A stretch of 64,000 nucleotides of DNA, taken from contig NZ_LT635783.1 of the NCBI RefSeq assembly GCF_900128455.1, forward strand, positions 3,656,359 through 3,720,358, read 5' to 3'. The stretch's first letter is position 1, and each line of letters begins with the position of its first letter. Both the position numbers and the translations under genes were made by a program. The DNA comes from Bacteroides mediterraneensis (GTDB lineage: Bacteria > Bacteroidota > Bacteroidia > Bacteroidales > Bacteroidaceae). Positions 51,698 to 61,584 of the stretch are shown one piece after another. Below the pieces are notes generated by a model, which saw nothing but the letters and a program-made list of their open reading frames with translations, searched no databases and was not told the DNA's origin.

Positions 51698-52516
51698 TCA
51701 CAGTTTATAAACTAACTCTCTTACATAATCCGCCCACTCTGCCGGCGACATCGACTTATCGAACGTCTGCCATGGAATAGGTTTTCCTATTGTCACTTTA
51801 AATGTCTTATGACGATTCTTGAACATTTCATCTGCCAGATACAGCATGGCTATATTAAACTTAATCCCCAGAAATTTACATGCATTGGCCAGATTGTAAA
51901 AGAAATTGGAATTGCGCCCTTCAAAATGAACAGGCACTACATCCCGATGTGTTTCCACGCTCTTGGTAACAAACGTCTTTTTCCATGGCAAATCTTTGAT
52001 AACTCCTTTCTGCCTTCTGGAACAAATCCCGGCCGGGAACATGATGATGTGGGAATCTGAATGGAAACCGGCTTCCACCATCCGAGGGAAATCACGCGAC
52101 TGGGCACCGGTCTTATTGATAGGAATACATAAAGGAGCCAAACCGTGAAGATTCATCAGCAAATCATTCACCAGGTATTTGATATGGCCATCGTAATGTT
52201 TTCCCAAGATATATCCTAACGCAATGCCGTCTTGCCCTCCCAACGGATGGTTGGAAACAAACGTACACAAGCGATCGGACGGAAGATTTTCCATTCCGCT
52301 CACTTCCAGCTTAATATCCAGGAATTCCATGCAAGCCTCCAGAAAATCCACTCCAGTCTTATCGGATACGCTTTTCAAGAAAGGATTAATCTCATCCTGA
52401 TGCACGATACGCTTCAGATACGACACCAGAAAACGCGGTATTCTGTCGGCTTTCTTGCCAGCCTTATCCCTTAATACTTTATCAATGTCAATTAAAAATA
52501 TGGAATTTTCACCCAT
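51698..52516 (-). CDS. glsA: GlsA-like PlsC-family O-acyltransferase (glycine-lipid synthesis)
   Basis: A 272-residue membrane-associated acyltransferase, started at the ATG at 52516 (MGENSIFLIDIDKVLRD); the frame extends 16 codons upstream. The catalytic motif is FVSNHPLGGQDGIAL: His90 and Asp96 with five residues between, the HX5D variant rather than the common HX4D. The glycerol-phosphate-like pocket motif MFPAGICSRRQKG follows. In Bacteroides, GlsA adds the second acyl chain to N-acyl glycine to give glycine lipid. First gene of the pair with glsB. Confidence 0.85.
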   Translation of the reverse strand: MGENSIFLIDIDKVLRDKAGKKADRIPRFLVSYLKRIVHQDEINPFLKSVSDKTGVDFLEACMEFLDIKLEVSGMENLPSDRLCTFVSNHPLGGQDGIALGYILGKHYDGHIKYLVNDLLMNLHGLAPLCIPINKTGAQSRDFPRMVEAGFHSDSHIIMFPAGICSRRQKGVIKDLPWKKTFVTKSVETHRDVVPVHFEGRNSNFFYNLANACKFLGIKFNIAMLYLADEMFKNRHKTFKVTIGKPIPWQTFDKSMSPAEWADYVRELVYKL

Positions 52517-52587
52517 TCTACAAAAGTTTACCTTGCAAAAGTAACGTATCTTTTGAAACGACATTCATTTTACCACAAAAAATACAC

Positions 52588-52681
52588 TTATCCACACAAA
52601 AAAAAATTTCTTCCGCCCCAATCTGCATACAAAATGGAAACACTTCTGAAAAATATCCGGCCTTAAACAACCTGTTGATAA
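52588..52681. promoter_or_regulatory. Two candidate DnaA boxes upstream of the division cluster
   Basis: TTATCCACA (52588-52596, plus strand) is a perfect match to the DnaA-box consensus TTATNCACA. TGTTGATAA (52673-52681) is TTATCAACA on the minus strand, one mismatch. Both lie in the AT-rich 266-bp gap between glsA and rsmH. Confidence 0.45.
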
Positions 52682-52782
52682 CTTCTTTAAATTTTCTCTT
52701 GGAAACATAGTGCTCGATTCTATGGAAATATCTAATTTTACAGCTTGAATATATAATAAGGTGAATTCATAAATTAAACCGC

Positions 52783-53697
52783 ATGGAACAGACTGAACAG
52801 ACATATCATATTCCTGTATTGTTGCACGAAAGTATTGAAGGCATGCATATCCATCCCAAAGGTATTTACGTGGACGTAACCTTCGGAGGAGGAGGACACT
52901 CCAAAGAAATCTTACGCCAGATGGACGGCGACAGCAAGCTGTTCAGTTTTGACCAAGACCCGGATGCAGAAAAGAATATAGTCAACGACCAGCGGTTTAC
53001 CTTCGTCAGAAGCAATTTCCGTTATCTGCACAATTTCCTCCGTTACTACGGTGTAGAGAAGGTGGATGCCATTTTAGCGGATTTAGGCGTTTCTTCACAT
53101 CATTTTGACGACTCGGAAAGGGGCTTTTCCTTCCGCTTCGACGGGAAACTGGACATGCGCATGAACAAACGGGCCGGAATCACAGCCGCCGATATTGTCA
53201 ACACTTATGAAGAGGAAAGACTGGCCAACGTATTCTACTTGTACGGCGAGCTGAAAAACAGCAGAAAACTGGCCTCCGTACTTGTAAAGGCCAGAGCCGC
53301 CAAACCTATAGAAACCATTGGAGAGTTCATTGACACCATCAAACCCTTGTATGGGAAAGAAAGGGAAAAGAAAGAACTGGCCAAGGTATTTCAGGCTCTC
53401 CGCATAGAAGTGAACCAGGAAATGGAAGCTTTGAAAGAAATGCTTTATGCCGCCACCGAGGCGCTGAAACCCGGGGGACGGCTTGTGGTAATCACGTATC
53501 ATTCACTGGAAGACCGCATGGTGAAAAACATCATGAAAACAGGCAATGTGGAAGGCAAAGCAGAACAAGACTTCTTCGGAAACGTACAAACCCCATTCAA
53601 GCTCATCAACAACAAAGTAATCACTCCCTGCGAAGACGAGGTACAACGCAATCCGCGTTCACGCAGTGCCAAACTAAGAATTGCAGAAAAGAAATGA
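52783..53697 (+). CDS. rsmH: 16S rRNA (cytosine-1402 N4) methyltransferase
   Basis: A 304-residue SAM-dependent methyltransferase (MraW/RsmH) that modifies C1402 in the ribosomal P site. Motifs are HIPVLLHESIEGMHIHPKGIYVDVTFGGGGHSKEIL (SAM loop), FDQDPDAE, DAILADLGVSSHHFDDSERGFSFRFDGKLDMRM and LVVITYHSLEDRMVKNIMK. First gene of the division/cell-wall cluster. No mraZ precedes it. Its stop overlaps the ftsL-like start by 4 bp (ATGA). Confidence 0.96.
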   Translation: MEQTEQTYHIPVLLHESIEGMHIHPKGIYVDVTFGGGGHSKEILRQMDGDSKLFSFDQDPDAEKNIVNDQRFTFVRSNFRYLHNFLRYYGVEKVDAILADLGVSSHHFDDSERGFSFRFDGKLDMRMNKRAGITAADIVNTYEEERLANVFYLYGELKNSRKLASVLVKARAAKPIETIGEFIDTIKPLYGKEREKKELAKVFQALRIEVNQEMEALKEMLYAATEALKPGGRLVVITYHSLEDRMVKNIMKTGNVEGKAEQDFFGNVQTPFKLINNKVITPCEDEVQRNPRSRSAKLRIAEKK

Positions 53698-54059
53698 CAA
53701 TGGAACCGCAAGAAAATAACATACCGAAAGAAACTCCGCATATCACGTGGAGAAGCATCTTGGGAGGAGAAGTACTGGTGCACTTGATGAAAAAGCAGGC
53801 CAACCTGATTATCCTGATTGTGATTCTGGTTATCCTGTACATAGACAACCGCTACTCAAGTCAGCAGGAAATGATTGAAATAGACCGTCTCAAAAAAGAA
53901 CTGATTGACACCAAATACGATGCACTGACCATTTCTTCGGAACTGACGGAAAAGAGTCGCCAGTCACGCATCGAAGAATATATTTCTTCAGAGGGTACTC
54001 CTCTGGAGACGGCTTCTACTCCACCCTATTTAATCAAAAAGGAGGATATTGAAAAATGA
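53694..54059 (+). CDS. FtsL-like division protein
   Basis: A 121-residue bitopic protein with one membrane helix (ANLIILIVILVILYIDNRYSS, about 36-56) followed by a short periplasmic coiled coil (EMIEIDRLKKELIDTKYDALTISSELTEKSRQSRIEEYI). Size, topology and its place between rsmH and ftsI fit FtsL, which scaffolds FtsI and FtsW at the septum. Sequence identity is low, as usual for FtsL, so context carries the call. It overlaps rsmH and ftsI by 4 bp each. Confidence 0.82.
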   Translation: MTMEPQENNIPKETPHITWRSILGGEVLVHLMKKQANLIILIVILVILYIDNRYSSQQEMIEIDRLKKELIDTKYDALTISSELTEKSRQSRIEEYISSEGTPLETASTPPYLIKKEDIEK

Positions 54060-56179
54060 TACCCGGACAGAAAAATATCATTTTACGCTATACGCTCATT
54101 GTTTTTATCATGGCACTGCTCGCCATTGCAATCATTGCAAAGGCTGCCATCATCATGTTTGCAGAGCGGCAATACTGGAAAGATGTAGCCGACCGTTTTG
54201 TGAAAGAAAACGTCGTAGTACATCCCACGAGAGGAAACATCATCTCGGCCGACGGCAAACTTATGGCCAGTAGTCTGCCTGAATACAAGATTTACATGGA
54301 CTTCAAGGCCGGAGGAGAAAGGAAGGATACCATGCTGATGAATCACCTGACAGAAATCTGCGAAGGCCTGCATCAGATATTTCCGGACAAAAGCGTAAAG
54401 GAGTTTCGCCAGCACATTTTAAAAGGAAGACGACTGAAAAGCCGAAATTACCTTCTTTACCCACGCCGTATTTCTTACATAGAATATAAAGAAGCAAAAC
54501 AGCTGCCGGTATTCAACCTCAGCAAATATAAAGGAGGATTCCATGAGCTGGCATTCAACCAACGGAAGAAACCATTCGGTTCACTGGCGGCACGTACCTT
54601 GGGCGACATGTATCCCGACATGGAATTAGGTGCCAAAAATGGCCTTGAACTTACATACGATTCCATCCTTCGCGGACAAGACGGTATCACTCATCGCCAA
54701 AAAGTGATGAACAAGTATCTGAATATCATTGACAAACCGGCCGTAGACGGTTGTGATGTCATCACCACCATCGATGTCGATATGCAGGATATTGCAGAAA
54801 AGGCCCTCGTAGACCAATTAAAGACCCTCAACGCAGTGTTCGGGGTAGCCATCGTGATGGATGTAGCTACCGGAGAGGTAAAAGCCAACGTAAATATGAC
54901 ACGGGCTGGCGACGGCAATTATTATGAAATGAGAAATACGGCAGTCAGCAACTTGATGGAACCGGGATCTACTTTCAAGACCGCTTCTATCATGGTAGCC
55001 TTGGAAGATAAATATATCACTCCAGACTATATGGTGGATACGGGCAACGGTGTGGTCAACATGCACGGAAGCAACATGAAGGACTGGAACTGGTACAAAG
55101 GCGGATACGGAGAAATAGATGTGACCCGCATCATGGAAGTTTCATCCAACGTAGGCGTTTCGACCATCATCGATAAATTCTACGGTCAGAATCCCCAGAA
55201 ATTCATCGATGGGCTGAGAAGAATGAGCATCGACAAACCTCTAAACCTGGGGTTTGCGGGAGAAGCCAGTCCGCGCATACTGGGACCTAAAGAGCGGTAT
55301 TTTGCCAAGACAACCCTCCCGTGGATGAGCATAGGCTACGAAACAATGATTCCTCCTATTTATATATTGAACTTTTACAATGCCATTGCCAATAACGGAA
55401 CCATGGTAAAACCCAAATTTGTAAAAGCAATCTCGAAGAACGGCGAAATCATCAAAGAATATCCGACAGAAATAGTAAACCCTAAAATCTGTTCCGATAC
55501 CACACTTACCATGATTCAGGGTATTTTACGTAAAGTGGTTTCAGAAGGACTGGCCAAACCGGCCGGAAGCAAACAATTCAATGTTTCTGGTAAGACAGGT
55601 ACGGCCCAGATTTCCCAGGGAAAAGCAGGATACAAGGCAGGAGGCGTAAGCTATCTGGTCAGCTTCTGCGGATATTTCCCCTCGGAGGCTCCCAAGTACA
55701 GCTGCCTGGTATCCATACAGATTCCGCACGGTCCTGCATCCGGCGGTTTACAGGCGGGTAGTGTGTTCAGCCGGATAGCCGAACGTATTTATGCCAAGCA
55801 TCTGTATCAAAATCTGGCTTCGGCCAAAGATTCCACCTCTATATTCGTCCCTCATGTGAAAAACGGGGATTTACGAGAGGCTTCATACGTACTGCAAAGT
55901 CTGGACATCAAAAGCAACAGCGCCAGCATTCCCATTGGCAATTCACCCATTTGGGGAAGAGCCAACTGTAGCGACACTTATGCAGAACTGAAAAAGACAC
56001 ATACGGATAAAAGCCTGGTTCCCAATGTAAGAGGAATGGGAGCCAAAGATGCCGTATATCTGTTGGAAAGCAAAGGGCTCAGGGTTCGCTTATCCGGTAC
56101 AGGAAAAGTAATAAAGCAAAGCCTCAACGCAGGCTCTTATTTACATAAAGGACAAACAATTACATTAACATTAGACTAA
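54056..56179 (+). CDS. ftsI: Penicillin-binding transpeptidase FtsI (PBP3-type) with a PASTA domain
   Basis: A 707-residue division transpeptidase that cross-links septal peptidoglycan. One membrane anchor (about 11-34) is followed by the dimerisation domain and the transpeptidase domain with SxxK in EPGSTFKTAS (Ser305, Lys308), SxN in MEVSSNVGVSTI, and KTG in SGKTGTAQ (Lys513). A single PASTA module closes the protein (about 650-707, LVPNVRGMGAKDAVYLLESKGLRVRL), less usual for Gram-negative FtsI but common in Bacteroidota. It overlaps ftsL by 4 bp and precedes murE by 6 bp. Confidence 0.96.
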   Translation: MIPGQKNIILRYTLIVFIMALLAIAIIAKAAIIMFAERQYWKDVADRFVKENVVVHPTRGNIISADGKLMASSLPEYKIYMDFKAGGERKDTMLMNHLTEICEGLHQIFPDKSVKEFRQHILKGRRLKSRNYLLYPRRISYIEYKEAKQLPVFNLSKYKGGFHELAFNQRKKPFGSLAARTLGDMYPDMELGAKNGLELTYDSILRGQDGITHRQKVMNKYLNIIDKPAVDGCDVITTIDVDMQDIAEKALVDQLKTLNAVFGVAIVMDVATGEVKANVNMTRAGDGNYYEMRNTAVSNLMEPGSTFKTASIMVALEDKYITPDYMVDTGNGVVNMHGSNMKDWNWYKGGYGEIDVTRIMEVSSNVGVSTIIDKFYGQNPQKFIDGLRRMSIDKPLNLGFAGEASPRILGPKERYFAKTTLPWMSIGYETMIPPIYILNFYNAIANNGTMVKPKFVKAISKNGEIIKEYPTEIVNPKICSDTTLTMIQGILRKVVSEGLAKPAGSKQFNVSGKTGTAQISQGKAGYKAGGVSYLVSFCGYFPSEAPKYSCLVSIQIPHGPASGGLQAGSVFSRIAERIYAKHLYQNLASAKDSTSIFVPHVKNGDLREASYVLQSLDIKSNSASIPIGNSPIWGRANCSDTYAELKKTHTDKSLVPNVRGMGAKDAVYLLESKGLRVRLSGTGKVIKQSLNAGSYLHKGQTITLTLD

Positions 56180-56185
56180 AAAGAG

Positions 56186-57643
56186 ATGAGATTAGAAAAT
56201 ATCCTGAAAGCGGTCAATCCGCTCCAAATCATAGGTGAGACCAACTTGGAAGTTTCTGGAATCCACATGGATTCACGAATGGTGAAGAATGACTTCATGT
56301 TTGTGGCTGTAAAAGGCACACAAGCCGATGGACATAACTATATTCCAAAAGCCATTGAAAACGGGGCTACGGTCATTGTCTGCGAGCAACTGCCCGAAAA
56401 GCAGGAAGCTCACGTCACCTACATACAACTGGCAGACACGGAAGAGGCCGTAGGTAAACTGGCTACTACCTTCTACGGAGACCCGACCTCCAAACTGGAT
56501 TTAATCGGTGTAACCGGGACCAATGGAAAAACGACCATTGCCACCTTATTATATACTATGTTCCGTTCGTTCGGATACAAGACCGGACTGGTATCTACCG
56601 TATGTAACTACATCGACGGAGAAGCTATCCCCACAGAACATACAACCCCCGACCCCATCACGCTCAACCAGCTATTGGGCCGCATGGCAGATGAAGGATG
56701 CAAATATGCCTTCATGGAAGTCAGTTCGCACTCCATGGTGCAGAAGCGCATCAGCGGCTTGCGATTTGCCGGAGGTATCTTTACCAATATTACCCGTGAC
56801 CACTTGGACTATCACAAAACTTTCGAAAATTATCTGAAGGCTAAAAAGGCGTTTTTTGACGGCCTTCCTAAACAGGCGTTTGCCTTAACCAATGCGGATG
56901 ACAAAAACGGATTGGTAATGACGCAGAACACCAAGGCCAAGGTGTCAACCTACTCCCTGCATTCATTGTGCGACTTCAAGGGGAAAGTACTGGAAGACAG
57001 CTTTGACGGTATGCTACTGGACATCAACAACCGGGAAGTAAACGTACAATTCATCGGACGCTTCAATGCCTCCAATCTGCTGGCCGTATATGGAGCTGCT
57101 TGCTTGTTAGGGAAAAAGCCGGAAGATGTATTGCTAAAACTCAGCATGCTACGCCCGGTTTGCGGACGTTTCGATGCCAAACGTTCTCCTAAAGGATACA
57201 CCGCCATTGTCGATTATGCCCATACTCCAGATGCGTTGGTAAATGTATTGGACACCATTCACGAGGTACTGAGAGGAAGAGGCCATGTAATCACGGTGGT
57301 AGGTGCAGGTGGAAACCGCGACAAAGGAAAACGGCCGTTGATGGCACAAGAATCGGTAAAACGCAGCGATAAAGTCATCATTACATCAGATAATCCCCGG
57401 TTCGAAGAACCACAGGACATCATCAATGACATGCTGAGCGGGCTGAACAAAGAAGACATGAAAAAGGTAATCAGCATTGTAGACCGTAAAGAGGCTATCC
57501 GCACGGCCTGTATGCTGGCACAGCCACAAGACGTGATTCTGATTGCCGGAAAAGGACACGAAACCTACCAAGATGTCAAAGGTGTCAAATCACATTTCGA
57601 TGACAAAGAAGTTTTGGACGAGATTTTTAAAGGAGAAGAATAA
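56186..57643 (+). CDS. murE: UDP-MurNAc-L-Ala-D-Glu:meso-DAP ligase
   Basis: A 485-residue Mur ligase that adds meso-diaminopimelate to the peptidoglycan precursor. Motifs are the ATP loop [16 protein letters not shown], the [13 protein letters not shown] segment and the amino-acid-selecting DNPR of [14 protein letters not shown], which indicates meso-DAP rather than lysine. The C-terminal domain contains [15 protein letters not shown]. Position between ftsI and mraY is standard except that murF is missing. Confidence 0.97.
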   Translation: MRLENILKAVNPLQIIGETNLEVSGIHMDSRMVKNDFMFVAVKGTQADGHNYIPKAIENGATVIVCEQLPEKQEAHVTYIQLADTEEAVGKLATTFYGDPTSKLDLIGVTGTNGKTTIATLLYTMFRSFGYKTGLVSTVCNYIDGEAIPTEHTTPDPITLNQLLGRMADEGCKYAFMEVSSHSMVQKRISGLRFAGGIFTNITRDHLDYHKTFENYLKAKKAFFDGLPKQAFALTNADDKNGLVMTQNTKAKVSTYSLHSLCDFKGKVLEDSFDGMLLDINNREVNVQFIGRFNASNLLAVYGAACLLGKKPEDVLLKLSMLRPVCGRFDAKRSPKGYTAIVDYAHTPDALVNVLDTIHEVLRGRGHVITVVGAGGNRDKGKRPLMAQESVKRSDKVIITSDNPRFEEPQDIINDMLSGLNKEDMKKVISIVDRKEAIRTACMLAQPQDVILIAGKGHETYQDVKGVKSHFDDKEVLDEIFKGEE

Positions 57644-57661
57644 AAAAACGACGAAAAGACA

Positions 57662-58930
57662 ATGTTATATTATCTATTTCAATATTTGGAGCAATTTGGT
57701 TTCCCGGGTGCACGAATGTTCGGCTATGTATCGTTCCGTTCGCTGATGGCTGTAATTCTGTCTCTACTGATATCTGCCATTTTCGGAGAATATTTTATCA
57801 ATCTGCTCAAGAGAAAACAGATTACGGAAACGCAGCGTGATGCCTCTGTCGACCCTTTCAATGTAAAGAAGGTAGGCGTACCCACCATGGGAGGTATCAT
57901 TATCATTGTAGCCATTCTGATTCCCTGCCTGCTGTTGGGCAAATTGCACAACATCTACATGATTCTGATGTTGGTCACAACCTTATGGCTGGGTACATTA
58001 GGCTTTTTGGACGATTACATCAAAGTGTTCCGGAAAGACAAGGAAGGGCTTCATGGGAAGTTTAAAATAATTGGTCAGGTAGGACTCGGACTCATTGTAG
58101 GACTGGCTCTCTACCTAAGTCCGGATGTCGTGATTCGGGAAAACATTGAAATCCAGCAAGACGGACGAGTGGTAGATGTGGTTCATAAACCTGTGAACGA
58201 GAAATCCACCAAAACCACCATTCCTTTCTTCAAGAACAACAACTTGGATTATGCTGATTTTGTGGGATTCTTGGGAGACCATGCACAAAAGGCGGGATGG
58301 ATTGTATTTGTGCTGGTAACCATTTTTGTCGTGACAGCCGTATCCAACGGTGCCAACTTGAACGACGGCATGGATGGAATGGCAGCAGGAAACTCGGCTA
58401 TCATAGGGGTGACCCTCGGCATATTAGCCTACGTGTCCAGCCACATAGAATATGCCGAGTACCTGAACATCATGTACATTCCTGGCAGTGAAGAGCTGGT
58501 AATCTTCATCTGTGCCTTCATCGGAGCCTTGATTGGTTTCCTTTGGTACAATGCCTTTCCGGCACAAGTGTTCATGGGCGATACGGGCAGTCTTACCATC
58601 GGAGGACTGATAGCCGTATTTGCCATTATCATACACAAGGAATTACTTATCCCTATTTTATGCGGTGTATTTCTGGTAGAAAACCTATCGGTTATCCTAC
58701 AAGTCAAGTATTTCCAACGCGGCAAAAAGAAAGGTGTCAAGCAGCGTATCTTCAAACGTACGCCGATACATGACCATTTCCGCACCACATTGGCACAGCT
58801 TGACCCGAATTGTACGTATCTGGTCACACGCCCTCACAGCGTATTTCATGAATCCAAAATTACAGTCCGTTTTTGGATTGTAACCATTGTACTGGCAGCA
58901 ATTACGATAATCACACTTAAAATCAGATAA
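57662..58930 (+). CDS. mraY: Phospho-N-acetylmuramoyl-pentapeptide transferase
   Basis: A 422-residue membrane transferase that forms lipid I from undecaprenyl phosphate. About ten helices are visible. Family motifs are TPTMGG-like VGVPTMGGIIII, LDDYIKVFRKDKEGLHGKFKI, NLNDGMDGMAAGNSAI and the C-terminal FKRTPIHDHF. A polar insertion (about 155-195, RENIEIQQDGRVVDVVHKP) makes it longer than the 360-residue E. coli protein; this is seen in Bacteroidota. Confidence 0.96.
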   Translation: MLYYLFQYLEQFGFPGARMFGYVSFRSLMAVILSLLISAIFGEYFINLLKRKQITETQRDASVDPFNVKKVGVPTMGGIIIIVAILIPCLLLGKLHNIYMILMLVTTLWLGTLGFLDDYIKVFRKDKEGLHGKFKIIGQVGLGLIVGLALYLSPDVVIRENIEIQQDGRVVDVVHKPVNEKSTKTTIPFFKNNNLDYADFVGFLGDHAQKAGWIVFVLVTIFVVTAVSNGANLNDGMDGMAAGNSAIIGVTLGILAYVSSHIEYAEYLNIMYIPGSEELVIFICAFIGALIGFLWYNAFPAQVFMGDTGSLTIGGLIAVFAIIIHKELLIPILCGVFLVENLSVILQVKYFQRGKKKGVKQRIFKRTPIHDHFRTTLAQLDPNCTYLVTRPHSVFHESKITVRFWIVTIVLAAITIITLKIR

Positions 58931-58934
58931 AGCA

Positions 58935-60266
58935 ATGGCAAGAATTGTCATCTTAGGAGCAGGAGAAAGCGGAACAGGTGCCGCTGTCCTGGCACAGAAA
59001 AAAGGTTTTGACACATTCGTTTCAGACATGTCCACCATCAAGGACAAGTATAAAACGATGTTGAACGAAAGAGGTATTCAGTGGGAAGAAGGTAAACACA
59101 CAGAAGAGTTGATTCTGAATGCGGACGAAGTGATTAAAAGTCCGGGAATTCCGAATGACGCACCCATCATCTTAAAATTGAAGGATCAGGGTACTCCCGT
59201 CATTTCGGAAATTGAATTTGCAGGACGTTATACGAATGCAAAAATGATTTGCATCACCGGAAGTAATGGAAAGACAACTACCACTTCCCTGATTTACCAT
59301 ATCTTTAAGAAAGCAGGACTGAACGTGGGATTGGCCGGAAACATCGGACAAAGCTTGGCATATCAGGTAGCTGAATGTAATTTTGACTACTATGTCATCG
59401 AACTCAGCAGTTTCCAGCTCGACAACATGTATAAATTTCATGCCAACATCGCTGTACTGATGAACATCACTCCCGACCATCTGGACCGTTACGGCTATGA
59501 AATGCAGAATTACGTGGACGCCAAGTTCCGGATTATCCAGAACCAGACCAACGATGACGCTTTCATCTTCTGGAACGATGACCCCATCATACAAAGAGAA
59601 CTCCACAAGTATGGCATTCACGGACAATATTTCCCGTTTGCCGAGAAGAACGAAGAAGGAGTAGCAGCGTTCACAGAAAAGGATAAGGTGTATTTCACCC
59701 GACCTATCGCCTTCAATATGGAAGAGGAAGAACTGGCCTTGACAGGAACCCATAATCTGTTCAATTCCATGGCAGCCGGCATATCGGCCAACATTGCAGG
59801 CATACGCAAAGAATGTATCCGGGAAGCATTGCACGATTTCAAAGGGGTGGAACACCGCTTGGAGAAAGTAACCCGCGTAAAAGGGGTAGACTATATCAAC
59901 GATTCTAAGGCGACCAACGTCAACTCCTGCTGGTATGCCTTGCAAAGCATGAAAACCAAGACCGTCCTGATTCTGGGTGGAAAGGATAAAGGAAACGATT
60001 ACAACGAAATCGCCGACCTGGTAAGAGAAAAATGCAGCGGTCTGATTTTCCTGGGACTTCACAATGAGAAACTGCATGCCTTTTTCGACAGCTTCGGTCT
60101 TCCCATCGCCGACGTGCAAAGCATGAAGGATGCGGTGGATGCCGCTTATAAAATGGCCCAAAAAGGAGAAACCGTTTTGCTCAGCCCTTGCTGTGCCAGC
60201 TTCGACTTGTTCAAAAGTTATGAAGACCGTGGCGACCAGTTCAAGGAATGTGTAAGAAACTTATAA
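58935..60266 (+). CDS. murD: UDP-MurNAc-L-alanine:D-glutamate ligase
   Basis: A 443-residue Mur ligase that adds D-glutamate. The N-terminal Rossmann-like GAGESGTGAAVLAQ, the ATP loop ITGSNGKTTTTSLIYH, the VIELSSFQLD segment and the C-terminal VDYINDSKATNVNS and CCASFDLF blocks are diagnostic. It starts 4 bp after mraY and is followed by ftsW. Confidence 0.97.
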   Translation: MARIVILGAGESGTGAAVLAQKKGFDTFVSDMSTIKDKYKTMLNERGIQWEEGKHTEELILNADEVIKSPGIPNDAPIILKLKDQGTPVISEIEFAGRYTNAKMICITGSNGKTTTTSLIYHIFKKAGLNVGLAGNIGQSLAYQVAECNFDYYVIELSSFQLDNMYKFHANIAVLMNITPDHLDRYGYEMQNYVDAKFRIIQNQTNDDAFIFWNDDPIIQRELHKYGIHGQYFPFAEKNEEGVAAFTEKDKVYFTRPIAFNMEEEELALTGTHNLFNSMAAGISANIAGIRKECIREALHDFKGVEHRLEKVTRVKGVDYINDSKATNVNSCWYALQSMKTKTVLILGGKDKGNDYNEIADLVREKCSGLIFLGLHNEKLHAFFDSFGLPIADVQSMKDAVDAAYKMAQKGETVLLSPCCASFDLFKSYEDRGDQFKECVRNL

Positions 60267-60296
60267 TATAACCAAGGAGTTAGAAACAACAAGTTT

Positions 60297-61547
60297 ATGG
60301 ATTTGCTAAAAAACTTTTTTAAAGGCGACAAGGCAATCTGGATTATTTACCTTTTCCTCTGCCTGATATCCATCGTAGAAGTATTCAGTGCGTCCAGTAC
60401 CCTGACTTACAAGAGTGGGGATCATTGGGGACCTATCACCAACCACCTGACTTTGTTGATGGTAGGCACCATTGCGGTTTGGATTGTACACAATATTCCC
60501 TGCCGTTGGTTCAAGACATTCATAGTCTTGTTGCCTATCTCCTGGGTATTGCTGGCAGCCGTTTTCATTCTGGGCTCACTCACCAACGGCGCCAAACGAT
60601 GGATTGACTTGGGATTTATCCAGTTCCAACCCTCGGAAGTAGCCAAGATGGGAACCATCATCACGGTTGCCTTCATCTTATCGCGCATGCAAGAAGAGAA
60701 TGGAGCTAACAAGAAGGCTTTCAAATACATCTGTATCATCACCATTCTTACTTGCGGAATGATTGTCAGTGAAAACTTGTCCACCGCAGTGCTTCTGGCT
60801 GGAAGTGTATTCCTGCTGATGTTTGTCGGTAGAGTTCCTTTCAAACAACTTGGCATATTGGCCGGTATCGGCATAGCCTGTATTCTCATCGGAGTAGGAA
60901 CCATCAAATACGTGCCTGGCGAAGCTTGGGATAAAATAGGGCTTCACCGTATGGTGACTTGGCAAAGCCGTCTGAACAACCATTTTGATGAAGCTGAGAT
61001 TCCAGCTGCCAAGTTCGACATTGACAACGACGCCCAAATTGCTCATGCCAACATTGCTATCGCCAGCAGTAACATTGTGGGAAAAGGACCTGGAAACAGC
61101 GTACAGCGAGATTTCTTGTCACAGGCATTTTCGGACTTCATCTACGCCATCATCATTGAGGAATTGGGCCTCGTAGGAGGCGCCTTTGTCGCCGCCCTTT
61201 ACATTCTCCTGTTGATGAGAATCGCAAAGATTGCCCGAAACTGCGACAAGTCGTACTACGTGTTTCTCATCACTGGAATCGGGATACTTCTTGTCATGCA
61301 GGCCACATTCAACATGCTGGTGGCCGTGGGTATCATGCCTGTCACCGGGCAACCTCTTCCCCTTATCAGCAAGGGAGGAACTGCCACATTGATAAACAGT
61401 GTGTATATCGGCATCATCCTCAGTATCAGCCGTTACGTCAATGACCTGAAGCAACGTCAAGAGGCAGAAGCACGGCTACAACAAGCCAGCCAGACACAAG
61501 AGGTTACACCAGCCAGCAATATCACTACACAAGAAGAGTCTGTTTAA
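60297..61547 (+). CDS. ftsW: Septal peptidoglycan glycosyltransferase FtsW
   Basis: A 416-residue SEDS protein with about ten membrane helices. SEDS glycosyltransferases polymerise lipid II, and FtsW partners with FtsI at the septum. Blocks include VFSASSTLTYKSGDHWGP, LTNGAKRWIDLGFIQFQPSEVAKMG, NNHFDEAEIPA and the C-terminal ATFNMLVAVGIMPVTGQPLPLISKGGTATLINSVYIGI. The cytoplasmic tail is rich in Gln and Ala. Confidence 0.96.
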   Translation: MDLLKNFFKGDKAIWIIYLFLCLISIVEVFSASSTLTYKSGDHWGPITNHLTLLMVGTIAVWIVHNIPCRWFKTFIVLLPISWVLLAAVFILGSLTNGAKRWIDLGFIQFQPSEVAKMGTIITVAFILSRMQEENGANKKAFKYICIITILTCGMIVSENLSTAVLLAGSVFLLMFVGRVPFKQLGILAGIGIACILIGVGTIKYVPGEAWDKIGLHRMVTWQSRLNNHFDEAEIPAAKFDIDNDAQIAHANIAIASSNIVGKGPGNSVQRDFLSQAFSDFIYAIIIEELGLVGGAFVAALYILLLMRIAKIARNCDKSYYVFLITGIGILLVMQATFNMLVAVGIMPVTGQPLPLISKGGTATLINSVYIGIILSISRYVNDLKQRQEAEARLQQASQTQEVTPASNITTQEESV

Positions 61548-61558
61548 AAGTTTATTTA

Positions 61559-61566
61559 TAACTTTG
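61559..61566 (+). promoter_or_regulatory. Candidate internal -7 box before murG
   Basis: TAACTTTG in the ftsW-murG gap matches TAnnTTTG, 18 bp upstream of the murG ATG. No clear -33 element, so weak. Confidence 0.3.
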
Positions 61567-61584
61567 CAGGAAATACTACAAAAT

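Noticed and set aside
52565-52782. Chromosomal replication origin at the DnaA-like boxes
   Set aside because: Only two boxes, no dnaA, gyrB or dnaN nearby, and the division cluster is not an origin neighbourhood.
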